A DNA stretch of 64,000 nucleotides from positions 1 through 64,000 of the forward strand of contig JAEUKK010000090.1 in NCBI GenBank assembly GCA_016792625.1. Reading direction: 5' to 3'. Below are positions 8,911-17,880 of this stretch, piece after piece (the stretch's first letter is position 1; each line of letters starts with the position of its first letter). Both the position numbers and the translations under genes were made by a program. Source of the DNA: Deltaproteobacteria bacterium (GTDB taxonomy: Bacteria; Myxococcota_A; UBA796; UBA2385). The notes under the pieces were generated by a model, which was given only the letters and a program-made list of their open reading frames with translations, made no database searches and was not told the origin of the DNA.

Positions 8911-10839
8911 TCAGGGGCAGGTGCCCCAGACGGGCTGCGGGGCGGCCCAGGCGAGGGCGTTGGTGTCGAAGCCGTAGGGCTCGCTGGTGAAGGTGGTCAC
9001 GCACCAGCCGCTGAGGTCCTGGTTAAAGCGACGGGCCTCAGCGAACATCGACGCCATATCGGTGACCACGCTCGTGTCCCACTCGCCGATGTCTTGATCG
9101 AAGGCGGTCGCGTAGCGGAACATCCAGTACATGTTGGTGACCCGGCCCGTGTCCCATCCACCGATGTCTTGGTTGAAGGAGCGCGCCCAATTGAACATCT
9201 CGCCCATATCCGTCACGCGGCTGGTGTCCCACCGCCCGATGTCGCGGTCGAATCGAGCAGCGCCCGCGAACATGGCGGACATGTCGGTCACGCTGCTCGT
9301 GTCCCAGTCGCCAAGGTCCTGGTTGAAGTTGGCGGCCCCTGAAAACATGGCCGACATGTCTGTGACGCGGCGGGTGTCCCATAGGCCAAGCGGCTGATTG
9401 AAGGCGGCTGCCTGGTAGAACATGCCAACCATCGTCGTCACGCCCGACGTGTCCCAGCCGCTGATGTTCTGGTTGAAGGCGGGGGCATCGGCAAACATGC
9501 TGGACATGTCGGTGACGTTGCTCGTGTCCCATCCACCGATGTCGCCGTTGAACGGGGTGCCGTGGAACATGGCCCGCATGTCGGTGACGCCCGAGGTGTC
9601 CCAGCTGCTGAGATCTTGATTGAACCGGCTGTTGGAAAACATCCACCGCATACTCGTGACGTTGGATGTGTCCCAGCCGCCGATTGGGCTGTCAAACGCC
9701 ACAGCGCCCGAGAAGGTCTCGCTCATGTCCGCGACTGCGCGCGTATCCCAGCCGCTGATGTCTTGGTTGAAGTCCTCTGCTTCATGGAACATCAGTCCGA
9801 TGTCGGTGACGCTGCTGGTGTCCCAGCCGCTGATGTCTTGGTTGAAGGCCTCTGCGCCGTCAAACATGCCGCGCATGGACGTGACGGCACCGGTGTCCCA
9901 CCTTCCGATGTCCTGGTTGAACGCGTCGGCCGCGTAGAACATGTCCGACATCGTGGTGACCTTGCTCGTGTCCCAGTCCCCGATGTCTTGATCGAAGCGA
10001 CCGGCCCAATAGAACATGTTCGCCATCCGGGTCACTGCGCTCGTGTCCCAGCCACCGATGTCCTGATTGAAGGCCGAGGCGAACCGAAACATGCTGCTCA
10101 TCTGCGTGACCGCGCCGGTATCCCAGCCGTTGATGTCCTGGTTGAAGCGCCTCGCCTCCGCGAACATGCCGCCCATGTCGGTGACCGCGCTCGTGTCCCA
10201 GCCCCCGATCTCTCGGTCGAAGGCATATGCACCGTAGAACATGCAACTCATGTCGGTGACCGCGCTCGTGTCCCAGTCGCCGATGGATTGGTTGAACGCG
10301 GATGCGTGGTCGAACATCCAGCTCATATCGGTGACCGCGCTCGTATCCCAATGACCAATGGCATCGTTGAAACTACGCGCGTCTTCAAAGAGCTCGCTCA
10401 TGTTTGTGACACCGCTGGTGCAGGTCGACACCCACACCGTGTCGGCCGGGTCGAGCGCACGGAGCTGGGCCTCGTCCCGTTTGGTGTAGGTGCGCCGCCC
10501 GACCAGCCCTGTGGCACCCACCGCCACGTCCGGGCAAAGCACCGTGACCCCGTTCTCGTGCAGGTAGAACCCATCACCCTCGGGATCGACAGCGACCACT
10601 TCGCCGCCGTCCGACCCTTCAACGCCCCCAGCGGTGCCGCCGCCGTCCTCCCCGCCGTCGGCGCCGCCGCCGTCTCCGCCCACACCCTCGCCCTCGCCGG
10701 CGTCGCCACTACCCGCCTCCGCCTCGCCCTCTCCCCCGCTGTCGGCCCCCCCGGCCTTGAACTCGCAGGCGGTCAGCCCGCCGCAGCCAAGCAGGAGGAG
10801 GATCGCGGCAGGGACCTGCGGGCGGGCGCGGCGGTGCAT
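8911..10839 (-). CDS. BspA-like (DUF285) repeat lipoprotein, copy 2
   Basis: 642-aa paralogue of the preceding gene: same LTAC lipobox (Cys25), shorter Asp/Gly linker, and 18 full 24/25-residue repeats plus a terminal SGWCV unit and a Cys-containing tail (VWGTC). Two units are one residue short, the others exactly 25. The frame is open to 10944, but the leader begins at 10839, where GGAG lies five bases upstream. A stretch of about 70 bp before the linker is virtually identical in the two genes. The repeat number differs (18 against 16), as expected of slippage or unequal crossover. Predicted outer-surface protein. Confidence 0.88.
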   Translation of the reverse strand: MHRRARPQVPAAILLLLGCGGLTACEFKAGGADSGGEGEAEAGSGDAGEGEGVGGDGGGADGGEDGGGTAGGVEGSDGGEVVAVDPEGDGFYLHENGVTVLCPDVAVGATGLVGRRTYTKRDEAQLRALDPADTVWVSTCTSGVTNMSELFEDARSFNDAIGHWDTSAVTDMSWMFDHASAFNQSIGDWDTSAVTDMSCMFYGAYAFDREIGGWDTSAVTDMGGMFAEARRFNQDINGWDTGAVTQMSSMFRFASAFNQDIGGWDTSAVTRMANMFYWAGRFDQDIGDWDTSKVTTMSDMFYAADAFNQDIGRWDTGAVTSMRGMFDGAEAFNQDISGWDTSSVTDIGLMFHEAEDFNQDISGWDTRAVADMSETFSGAVAFDSPIGGWDTSNVTSMRWMFSNSRFNQDLSSWDTSGVTDMRAMFHGTPFNGDIGGWDTSNVTDMSSMFADAPAFNQNISGWDTSGVTTMVGMFYQAAAFNQPLGLWDTRRVTDMSAMFSGAANFNQDLGDWDTSSVTDMSAMFAGAARFDRDIGRWDTSRVTDMGEMFNWARSFNQDIGGWDTGRVTNMYWMFRYATAFDQDIGEWDTSVVTDMASMFAEARRFNQDLSGWCVTTFTSEPYGFDTNALAWAAPQPVWGTCP

Positions 10840-11064
10840 CAGGGCTCCGGGAGGGTGGGCGCGTGCTCCTATCGGCCGCCTCTCCCGCCGTTGGGCCCGC
10901 CGGCGCCCCCGGCAAGGGCCGACAATTCCACACGCTCCGCCCACCTCGCCACGCGGTGCCGCCCAGGCGGGCGCGCCCCTCGCCCGCCCCGCCGCCCGAA
11001 CCCGCCCCCGACCGGCCGGTTAGGCACCGCCCGTCGGCCCAAGGTGCCCGACAGAGGGGGCCCG

Positions 11065-11766
11065 GTGGCGAGCAACAGCGACAAAGCGGCGTCCAGCGAC
11101 CCCCACACCTTCAGCGTGCGGCGCGAGGCCGGGCGGGTGGTGCGCTGGTCGGCCAGCGGCCGGGCCTTCGTGCTGCACGGCCACCGGGCGCTGGGCCGGC
11201 CGACGGTCACCCTGGCGGTCGACGGCGCGCCCGTGCTGACGCTCGAGGTCGACGAGCTGCGGGCGCTGCGGGCGGGCATCGACGCCCTGCTCGACAGCGG
11301 CGCCAACGAGACCCTGCCCGTCGAGCTGCGCCCCCACAAGCGCCTCAGCGACGAGGCCCTGCGCGCGGCGTGGACGCAGGGCCTGCCCGCGCCGACCATC
11401 GCCGCCCAAGCCGGCGCCGACGCCCGCGAGGTCAGCCGCCGCCTCGTCGCCCTGGGCCTCGCCCAGACGGCCACCGCCGCGCGCATCGGCCCCGAGGCCC
11501 CGCCGCGCATCGGCGCCCCGTGGACCCCAGGCGAAGACGAGGCCGTCGGCGCCTGCTGGACGCAGCAGGGTGAGCTGCGGGCCCTGGCCGCCGCGCTGGG
11601 GCGCACCGTCGGCGCGGTGCGCGCGCGGGCCGTGCACCTCGGCTTCTCGCCGCGGGCCGACTGGCCCTGGGGGCAGCCGACCACCGCGGCCCCCACGCCC
11701 GAGGCCCCCGCGGCCGAGCTGCCGGCGAGCGACGAGCCGACCGACGAGCGGCCGTCGGGGCCCTGA
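11065..11766 (+). CDS. SANT/Myb-like helix-turn-helix protein, hypothetical
   Basis: 233-aa protein starting at a GTG (11065) with GAGGGGG upstream; a longer frame upstream is antisense to the BspA-like gene and not believable. The N-terminal half is beta-rich (HTFSVRREAGRVVRW, TVTLAVDGAPVLTLEVDEL). The middle has a predicted HTH (ALRAAWTQGLPAPTIAAQAG) and residues about 150-195 look like a SANT/Myb-type module (WTPGEDEAV ... LRALAAALGRTVGAVRARAVHLG). Acidic/Pro-rich tail. I infer DNA binding, perhaps a GcrA- or Myb-like factor, without support for a target. Transcribed away from the BspA-like pair. Confidence 0.6.
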   Translation: MASNSDKAASSDPHTFSVRREAGRVVRWSASGRAFVLHGHRALGRPTVTLAVDGAPVLTLEVDELRALRAGIDALLDSGANETLPVELRPHKRLSDEALRAAWTQGLPAPTIAAQAGADAREVSRRLVALGLAQTATAARIGPEAPPRIGAPWTPGEDEAVGACWTQQGELRALAAALGRTVGAVRARAVHLGFSPRADWPWGQPTTAAPTPEAPAAELPASDEPTDERPSGP

Positions 11767-11823
11767 GGCCCGCCGCGCCGCGCTGCACGCTGCGGGCGCA
11801 CCTGGCGGAGGAGCGCAGGGGAC

Positions 11824-12140
11824 CACCTGCAAGCTGCAGGGGCTCGCCTGCGCACCGCAGTGACACACCTGCAAGTTGCAGAGGCCCGCCTGCGCACCGC
11901 AGTGACACACCTGCAGGTTGCAGAGGCCCGCCTGCGCACCGCAGGGTCACACCTGCAAGTTGCAGGGGCACGCCTGCGCACCTCACTGGCACACCTGCAA
12001 GCTGCAGGGGCTCGCCTGCGCACCGCAGGGTCACACCTGCAAGCTGCAGAGGCCCGCCTGCGCACCTCACTGGCACGCCTGCAAGTTGCAGAGGCGCGCC
12101 TGCGCACCGCAGGGTCACACCTACAAGCTGCGCGGGCCAG
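11824..12140. repeat. 42-bp tandem repeat array (7 full units plus a partial)
   Basis: Units begin at 11824 and every 42 bp after (11866, 11908, 11950, 11992, 12034, 12076) with a partial eighth at 12118. The consensus has two imperfect inverted repeats per unit: TGCAAGTTGCA and CTGCGCACCGCAG. The unit has no stop in any plus frame. One frame encodes a 14-residue, two-heptad unit (HLQVAEARLRTAVT-like) with Leu/Ala at coiled-coil a/d spacing, and it is in frame with the TGA that ends the preceding gene. No start with SD was found, so I treat it as non-coding. 11767-11823 and 12141-12301 show nothing else recognisable. Confidence 0.85.
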
Positions 12141-12301
12141 ACCGCCGCCTGCGCTGTCACAACTGTCAAGCGCGACAGGGGGGACGCCGACCTGCGCAGG
12201 CGCAGCCCCCGCGCCGAAACGGCGCGCGCGTCGGGAGCTACACTCGGGCGCATCCGGGCCACCGGCCGCAGGCCGCGGACCACACGGCCCCCGAGGTCCC
12301 C

Positions 12302-12766
12302 ATGCTCCGCGCCCGCGCCCTCACCGTTCCCCTGTTCTTCGCCCGGCCCGCCCGCGCGCTGCTCGCCGCGGCGCTGCTCGCCGGGCCGGGCCTGCTGCCT
12401 GCTTGCGGCGACAAGGACGACGACGGCGGGTCCGAGACCGGCGCCGGCGGCGACGGCACCGCCTGCACCGAGATCGCGGTGGTCAGCGTGAACCTGACCG
12501 TGCTCGCCGCCGACGGCGCCGCGCTCTCCGATCCCCCCGCGGGCTTCTTCGCCCGCTTCTCGGTCGACGGCGCCGCGCCCGAGCCCTGCGCGCTGATCAC
12601 CGAGCCGGCCGCCTATGGCTGCGGGGTCGAGCGCGCGGGCAGCCTCTTCGTCGAGATCGGCGTCGACGAGACCGCCTACGACAGCGACACCATCGAGATC
12701 CTCTCGGATGAGTGCCATGTGTTTGGGCAGGTGATGACGCTGCGGCTGACGCCGCCGGCGCGCTGA
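12302..12766 (+). CDS. Small Asp-rich lipoprotein
   Basis: 154-aa predicted lipoprotein: long leader ending LLPAC (Cys35), DKDDDGGSETG linker, then about 110 residues of mostly beta-type sequence with three Cys (PCAL, YGCGV, DECHVF) and a VGQV-type C-terminal strand. GAGG precedes the ATG. The frame is open far upstream through the 42-bp repeats but the leader fixes the start. No family recognised; the pattern of a compact Ig-like or beta-sandwich domain anchored by lipid is my reading, not a match. Confidence 0.7.
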   Translation: MLRARALTVPLFFARPARALLAAALLAGPGLLPACGDKDDDGGSETGAGGDGTACTEIAVVSVNLTVLAADGAALSDPPAGFFARFSVDGAAPEPCALITEPAAYGCGVERAGSLFVEIGVDETAYDSDTIEILSDECHVFGQVMTLRLTPPAR

Positions 12767-12814
12767 GGGGCAGGGCAGCGCCAGCCGCCGCGCAACCCCG
12801 ACCTGAGCGCCCCA

Positions 12815-12852
12815 GACGGGGGGCGTTGCGGGGGGCTGGCCCCCCGCCCACC
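12815..12852. repeat. GC hairpin repeat D1
   Basis: A 38-bp element with the core GGGGGGCTGGCCCCCC preceded by GGGGGGCGTTGC. Nearly the same sequence recurs in the same orientation at 17049-17086, so the two copies bracket the cyclase/ATPase gene; a third, inverted copy lies at 57966-58000 after the radical SAM gene. Confidence 0.65.
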
Positions 12853-12907
12853 TCCCTCGCTCTGCCGCCCGCCCATCGCCGGCCCCTCATCCGCTACACT
12901 GCCGGGG

Positions 12908-15900
12908 ATGCCCGACCAGCGCCTGATCGCCAGCTTCGTCCCCGCCTGCGTGCGCGCCGCGCTCGCCGCGCCCGCCGTGGCGCCCCCGCTGCGCCTGCCG
13001 ATGCAGGGCGCCCTGCTGCTCGCCGATCTGTCGGGCTTCACCCCGCTGGCCGCCCGCCTCGCGCCGCAGGGCGCGCGGGGCGCCGAGGCGCTGACCGCGG
13101 CCCTCAACGGCGTGCTGGGCGCCCTGGTCGACGCGGTGCAGGCCGAGGGCGGCGAGGTGCTCAAGTTCGCCGGCGACGCCCTGCTGGCGCACTTTGCCGG
13201 CGCGCCGGGCCCGGCCCTGCACCGGGCCGGCGCCTGTGGGCTCCGGCTGCACGCCGTGGCCGCCCGCGCCGCGGCGGCGGCCGGGGTCGAGCTGGCGCTG
13301 AGCGTGGGCCTCAGCGCCGGTGCCTTCGAGGTGCTCGTGCTGGCCGGCGCCTCCGACCGCTGGGAGCACCTGCCCGTCGGCGCGCCGCTGGCCGCCGTCG
13401 CCTTGGCCGGCCACCACGCCAAGGCCGGCCAGACCGTGGTCGACGCGGCCTCGGCGGCGCTGCTCCCGTCGGGGGCGGTGGTCGAGCTGGCCGCGCCGGG
13501 GGCCACGCTGCTGCGCGCGCTGCCCGCGCCGCCCCTGCCCGCGCCCGCGGCCGAGCGCCCCGACGCCCCCGATGAGCGCCTCCTGCCGCTGCTCTCGGCG
13601 GCGGTGACCGGCCGGCTCGACGAGGCGGGCGCCGACTGGATCAGCGAGCTGCGGCGGGTCAGCGTGATCTTCTTGCACCTTGAGCTCGCGCCCGACGAGG
13701 CGCCGCTGCGCCTGCAGGCCGCCTTCGCCGCCCTCTGCGCCGCGGTGGCGCGGGTCGAGGGCACCGTCGACAAGCTGACCATGGACGAGAAGGGCCTGCT
13801 GGCCATCGCCGCGCTCGGCTTGCCCCCGCGGGCCCACGTCGATGACCCGGCCCGCGCCGTGGCGGCGGCGCTCGCCCTGCGCGAGGCCCTGCGCGCCGCG
13901 GGCTGGCGCCCCGCGCTCGGCGTGGCCACCGGGCTGGTCTTTTGTGGGGTCGTCGGCAGCCCCCGCCGCCGCGAGTACACGGTCATCGGCGACACGGTGA
14001 ACCTCGCCGCCCGCCTGATGCAGCGCGCCGAAGATGGCCTGCTCTGCGATGAGGCCACCGCCCTGGCCTGCCGCGGGGCCCACAGCTTCGGGCCGCCGCT
14101 GCGCCTGCAGCTCAAGGGCAAGGCGGCGCCGCTGCTCGCCTTCTCCCCCACCGGCGCGCCGGCGCCCCTGCCCGCCACCGACCCGGTGCGGGGCCCCGAG
14201 CTCAGCCAGCTGCGCGCGGCCCTCGACCCGCTGCTGCGCGGCGAAGGCGGCCTCTGCCTCATCGAGGGCGCCGCCGGCGAGGGCAAGTCCACCCTGCTGA
14301 GCCGGCTGGTGGCCGAGGCCCGGGCCGCCGGGGCCACCGCCCTGCTCGGCGGCGGTGACGCGCTCGACCAAGGCGCGCCCTATGGCGCTTGGCGGCCGCT
14401 GATCGGCGCGCTGCTCTCGCTCCCCGCGCAGCCCGACCCCGGCGCCCGGGCCACGTTGCTGCGGGCCCGGCTCGAGGCCGACCCCTGGGCCCTGGCCCGC
14501 GCCCCCCTGCTCGCCGAGCTGCTGGGCCTGCCGCTGGCCGACACGCCGCTGACCGCCGAGATGGGCGGCGAGGTGCGGGCGCACAACACCCAAGACCTCG
14601 TGGTGCACCTGCTGCGCGCCGCCGCCGAGGGCCCGGTGGCCCGCCCACTGCTGCTCGTCCTCGATGACGTGCACTGGCTCGACTCGGCCAGCCTCGGCCT
14701 GCTGCGGCAGGTGGTCCGCGCGCTGCCCCGCGCGCTGATCGTCGTCGCCGGGCGTGCGCTGCCCAGCGAGGCGGCGGGCCTCGCCGCGCTCCGGCCGGGC
14801 GCCCTGCACCTGCGCCTGCGGCCGCTCGACCTCGACGGCACCGCCGCCCTGCTTGAGCGCCTGCTCGGCGCCCGCCCCGCGCCGGGCCTCGTGGCGCAGA
14901 TCCACGCCCGCGCCGAGGGCAACGCCTTCTTCACCGCCGAGCTGGCCCGCGACCTGCTCGAAGCCGGCGCGGTGATCGCCGCCCAGGGGGCCGCCGACCT
15001 GCGCCCCGACGCGCCCCAAGAGCTGCCGGCCAACGTGCAGGCGGCCATCCTCGCCCGCATCGACCGCCTCGACCCGGTGGGGCAGCTGGTGGTCAAGGTC
15101 GCCAGCGTCATCGGCCGCAGCTTCCCCTGGCCGCTGCTCGCCGCGGTGCACCCGGTGGCCGCGCACCAGCCCGCCCTGCGCGACCGCTGCGAGGCCTTGG
15201 TGCAGGCCGAGCTGACCGAGCCTGAGGCCCCGCGCCCCGACCCCGCCTGGCGCTACCGGCACGAGACCACCCGCGAGGTCGCCTACGCCCTGCTGCTCTT
15301 CGCCCAGCGGCGGCAGCTGCACGCCGCGGTGGCCGAGGCCCTCGCCGCCAGCGCCGGGGCGAGCCCGCCGATGGCCCGCCTCGCCGGGCACTGGACCCTC
15401 GCCGAGCGGCCCGACCGCGCCCTGCCCTGCTGGGAGGCCGCCGGGGACGAGGCCCTGCGCGCCGGCGCCTACGCCGAGGCGGTCGACGCTTTTGCGCGCG
15501 CCGAGGCGCTGGCCGCCGCCGCCGGGGGGCTGCACCCCGACCGCGCCGCCCACCACGCCCTGCAGCGGGGCGAGGCGCTGCTCGGGCTCGGCCGCCTCGC
15601 CGAGAGCCGGGCCGCGCTGCAGCAGGCGATGGGCCTGCTCGGCTTCCCCACGCCCACCGGGGGGCTCCGCCTCGGGATGGACCTGCTGCGGGGCGCGCTG
15701 CGCCAGGTGGCCGCAACCCTGCGCCCGCCCACCCCGCGCCAAGGCGCCGAGGCCGAGCGGCACCGCAAGGCCGCGCAGGCCGCCCTGCGGGTCATCGAGA
15801 CCAACTTCTTCTTGGCCGGCCCGGTCGAGACCCTGGCCTCGGCCCTGCGCGCGCTCAACATCGCCGAGGCCGCCGGGCCCTCGCCCGAGCTCGCCCGGGC

Positions 15901-16888
15901 CAGCGCGCTCTTTGGCTGGATCTTGTCGATGATCCCGCTGTTTGGCTGGGCCGACCACTACCTCGCCCGGGCCACCGCCCTGGTCGAGGCGCCCGAGCGG
16001 GCCGCCGCCCGCCAGCCCGTCCGCTTCTTCCTCGGCTTCACCCGCACCGCGACGGGGCGTTTTGACGAGGCCCGCGCCGCGCTGGGCGAGGCCATCGCCC
16101 TGGCCGAGGCCCTGGGCGACAAGCGCCGCTGGATCGAGGCCGTCTGCGGCATCTGCTCGCCCATGCACTACCAGGGCGACTACGAAGCGCGCGTGCAGCT
16201 CGGCAAAGATGTGCTCTACACCGCAGGCCGGCGCCACGGCGACCGCCAAGCCGAGGCCTGGGGCATCCTCGACCAGCTCGAGAGCCTGCTGCCGCTCGCC
16301 GATCAGGCGCGCATCGCCCCCTTGCTCGACGAGCTGCGGCCCTACCTCGGCCAGCCGATCGGCCGCAGCGAGCAGGTGTGGGCCCACGGCATCATGGCGC
16401 ACGGGCTGCTGATCTGCGGCGACGAGGCGGGCGCGCGCGCCCAGGCCATCGCCACGAACCGGGCCGCCGCGGCGATCGACCCGGTCGCCGTCTATGTTTT
16501 TGAGGGCCACGCCGGGGCCGCCGAGGTGCTGCTCGAGCTGCGCCGGCGCTCGGCCGCGCCAGACCCGGCGCTCGAGGCCGAGCTGCAGATCGCCCTGCGT
16601 GAGCTGCGCCGCTACGCCCGGGTCTTCCCCTTCGCGCGCCCGCGCAGCCAGACCTGTGCGGCCCGCTGCCTCCGCGACGACCGCCGGGCCCGCGCCCTGC
16701 TCGCTGCGGCCGCCGACGAGGCCGCCCGCATGGGCATGCCCCTCGAAGAGGGCATCGCGCGCCTGCTGCTCGCCGAGCGCGGAGGGCCCGAGCGCGAACG
16801 AACGACCGCCGCGGCGCTGTTCTCGCGCATCGGCGCGGCCGCGTGGGGGCGGCGGGCAGCGGGGATGCGCGACGGGCAACGCGGCTGA
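12908..16888 (+). CDS. Soluble adenylyl cyclase-like protein: tandem cyclase domains, AAA ATPase, TPR
   Basis: 1326 aa. Cyclase homology domain 1 (about 30-200) has the metal-binding Asp motifs ADLSGFTPL (about 39) and LKFAGDALLA (about 85). Domain 2 (about 235-400) lacks the first Asp but has VFCGVVGSPRRREYTVIG and NLAARLMQ, closely like the C2 half of mammalian soluble adenylyl cyclase (ADCY10). An AAA_16-type ATPase follows: Walker A GAAGEGKST near 453, Walker B LLLVLDDVHWLDS near 582. The remaining 600 residues are helical TPR-like repeats. This order, C1-C2-ATPase-helical, is that of sAC; predicted to make cAMP in the cytosol, possibly bicarbonate-sensitive (family inference). It stands alone between two D-type repeats. 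Confidence 0.85.
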   Translation: MPDQRLIASFVPACVRAALAAPAVAPPLRLPMQGALLLADLSGFTPLAARLAPQGARGAEALTAALNGVLGALVDAVQAEGGEVLKFAGDALLAHFAGAPGPALHRAGACGLRLHAVAARAAAAAGVELALSVGLSAGAFEVLVLAGASDRWEHLPVGAPLAAVALAGHHAKAGQTVVDAASAALLPSGAVVELAAPGATLLRALPAPPLPAPAAERPDAPDERLLPLLSAAVTGRLDEAGADWISELRRVSVIFLHLELAPDEAPLRLQAAFAALCAAVARVEGTVDKLTMDEKGLLAIAALGLPPRAHVDDPARAVAAALALREALRAAGWRPALGVATGLVFCGVVGSPRRREYTVIGDTVNLAARLMQRAEDGLLCDEATALACRGAHSFGPPLRLQLKGKAAPLLAFSPTGAPAPLPATDPVRGPELSQLRAALDPLLRGEGGLCLIEGAAGEGKSTLLSRLVAEARAAGATALLGGGDALDQGAPYGAWRPLIGALLSLPAQPDPGARATLLRARLEADPWALARAPLLAELLGLPLADTPLTAEMGGEVRAHNTQDLVVHLLRAAAEGPVARPLLLVLDDVHWLDSASLGLLRQVVRALPRALIVVAGRALPSEAAGLAALRPGALHLRLRPLDLDGTAALLERLLGARPAPGLVAQIHARAEGNAFFTAELARDLLEAGAVIAAQGAADLRPDAPQELPANVQAAILARIDRLDPVGQLVVKVASVIGRSFPWPLLAAVHPVAAHQPALRDRCEALVQAELTEPEAPRPDPAWRYRHETTREVAYALLLFAQRRQLHAAVAEALAASAGASPPMARLAGHWTLAERPDRALPCWEAAGDEALRAGAYAEAVDAFARAEALAAAAGGLHPDRAAHHALQRGEALLGLGRLAESRAALQQAMGLLGFPTPTGGLRLGMDLLRGALRQVAATLRPPTPRQGAEAERHRKAAQAALRVIETNFFLAGPVETLASALRALNIAEAAGPSPELARASALFGWILSMIPLFGWADHYLARATALVEAPERAAARQPVRFFLGFTRTATGRFDEARAALGEAIALAEALGDKRRWIEAVCGICSPMHYQGDYEARVQLGKDVLYTAGRRHGDRQAEAWGILDQLESLLPLADQARIAPLLDELRPYLGQPIGRSEQVWAHGIMAHGLLICGDEAGARAQAIATNRAAAAIDPVAVYVFEGHAGAAEVLLELRRRSAAPDPALEAELQIALRELRRYARVFPFARPRSQTCAARCLRDDRRARALLAAAADEAARMGMPLEEGIARLLLAERGGPERERTTAAALFSRIGAAAWGRRAAGMRDGQRG

Positions 16889-17035
16889 TCGGGGGCGGCC
16901 CACGGCCCCCCGCCTGGGGTTCGCCGGGGCCCCGGGGCGGGCCAAGGTCCCGCCCCGCCCGGCTCCGTCGGGCTGCGCCCGACCGGCCTGCGGCCGCCCG
17001 CGGGGCGCCTGCCGCGGGGGCGGCTGAGGGTCGCG
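16885..17035. repeat. Diverged B-family GC repeat
   Basis: About 150 bp after the cyclase stop, sharing with the copies at 20791 and 23101 the blocks CCCCCCGCCTGGGGTTCGC, GGCCAAGGTCC and GCTGCGCC...CCGGCCTGCG, but with more differences. Palindromic segments throughout. No reading frame of coding type. Confidence 0.5.
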
Positions 17036-17048
17036 CGCCATCGCGCCG

Positions 17049-17086
17049 GACGGGGGGCGTTGCGGGGGGCTGGCCCCCCACCCACC
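17049..17086. repeat. GC hairpin repeat D2
   Basis: Second direct copy of the 38-bp element at 12815, differing at about one position within the core region; contains the stem GGGGGG-CTGG-CCCCCC. It stands at the convergent ends of the cyclase gene and the B3/B4 gene and could serve as a bidirectional hairpin. Confidence 0.65.
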
Positions 17087-17106
17087 GAGCCCCCTCAGGC
17101 GCACCC

Positions 17107-17766
17107 TCAGCCCGGGGCGGATTCGACGAGGTCGACCTGCTGCACGTCGCCCTCAGGCAGGGCGGCGGCGAAGGCCACGACCAGGGCCGCGGCCGCGCCC
17201 GGCAGGGCCTGGCTGCCCCACACGACCAGCAGCAGAAGGTCATCTTCAGCGCTGGCCTTGGTGCGCTGGCTGTCTTTGACCGGGCTGCCGGCCGGACCCA
17301 GGTCGTCCTCAACCAGCAGCAGCCCGCGCAGGCCGAGCACCTGCCCGGCGGGGTTGAAGGTGTAGGCCTCGTCGGCCCGGCCCAGGCGCACCCGCAGCGG
17401 GCCGGGCGCGGGGCGCAGCAGGCTCACCGGAAGGCCGTGGGCGAGGCTCAGCGCGTTGGCGAGGTCGACCAGCGCGTGCACGCCGGCCTCGGGGCCCAGG
17501 CGGCCCTCGCTCACCGCCTTGTGCAGGGCCTCGTGGGCGGGGCGGCCGCGGCCCGAGGGATCATGGCCACCCGCCCGAAGCAGCGCACGGATCGGCGTTT
17601 TGGTGCGGGCCTCGACCGCGGCGGGCGTCGGCTGCAGCCCGGCGCGCAGGGCGGCTTGGCGCGCGGCGGGCAGCCCTGCGCCGCCCCCGGGCAAGCACAC
17701 GGTTGCGGCGGCCAGCGCGAGCAGGGGGTGCGGGTCGAGGCGCAGGCTCCAGGGCGGGGTGTGCAT
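17107..17766 (-). CDS. B3/B4 tRNA-binding-domain protein
   Basis: 219-aa free-standing B3/B4 domain, as found in the beta subunit of phenylalanyl-tRNA synthetase and in stand-alone proteins of unclear role. Diagnostic segments: KTPIRALLRAGGHDPSGRGRPAHEAL, LVDLANALSLAHGLPV, and GSPVKDSQRTK near the C-terminus. No synthetase catalytic motifs. The frame opens at 17853, but the ATG at 17766 has GGAG at proper spacing (GGAGCCCCCCG). By analogy it may hydrolyse or sense mischarged aminoacyl-tRNA, but this is family inference. Confidence 0.82.
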   Translation of the reverse strand: MHTPPWSLRLDPHPLLALAAATVCLPGGGAGLPAARQAALRAGLQPTPAAVEARTKTPIRALLRAGGHDPSGRGRPAHEALHKAVSEGRLGPEAGVHALVDLANALSLAHGLPVSLLRPAPGPLRVRLGRADEAYTFNPAGQVLGLRGLLLVEDDLGPAGSPVKDSQRTKASAEDDLLLLVVWGSQALPGAAAALVVAFAAALPEGDVQQVDLVESAPG

Positions 17767-17880
17767 CGGGGGGCTCCGGCCGAACAGCGGCGCGGCGCCG
17801 CTAACCCCGCGGTCGGGACCGAGGGCGAGCGACCGGCCTGGGCCCGGCGACATTAGGAGCGCGCCCGCCCAGGAGCCCCG

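Noticed and set aside
9562..11064. Upstream extension of the SANT-like gene
   Set aside because: Opposite to the BspA-like coding repeats; its periodic sequence is only the complement of the 75-bp repeat.
11824..12140. 42-bp array as CRISPR
   Set aside because: Units are contiguous without variable spacers, and no cas genes are near.
11918..12301. In-frame N-terminal extension of the small lipoprotein through the 42-bp repeats (Cys-rich CAPQGHTCKLQ units)
   Set aside because: The extension would bury the lipobox signal sequence; GAGG before the ATG at 12302 marks the real start.
12887..17104. Antisense open frame of 1405 codons opposite the cyclase/ATPase gene
   Set aside because: Composition is the mirror of the GC-biased sense gene, no domain can be read in it, while the sense strand has complete cyclase and Walker motifs.
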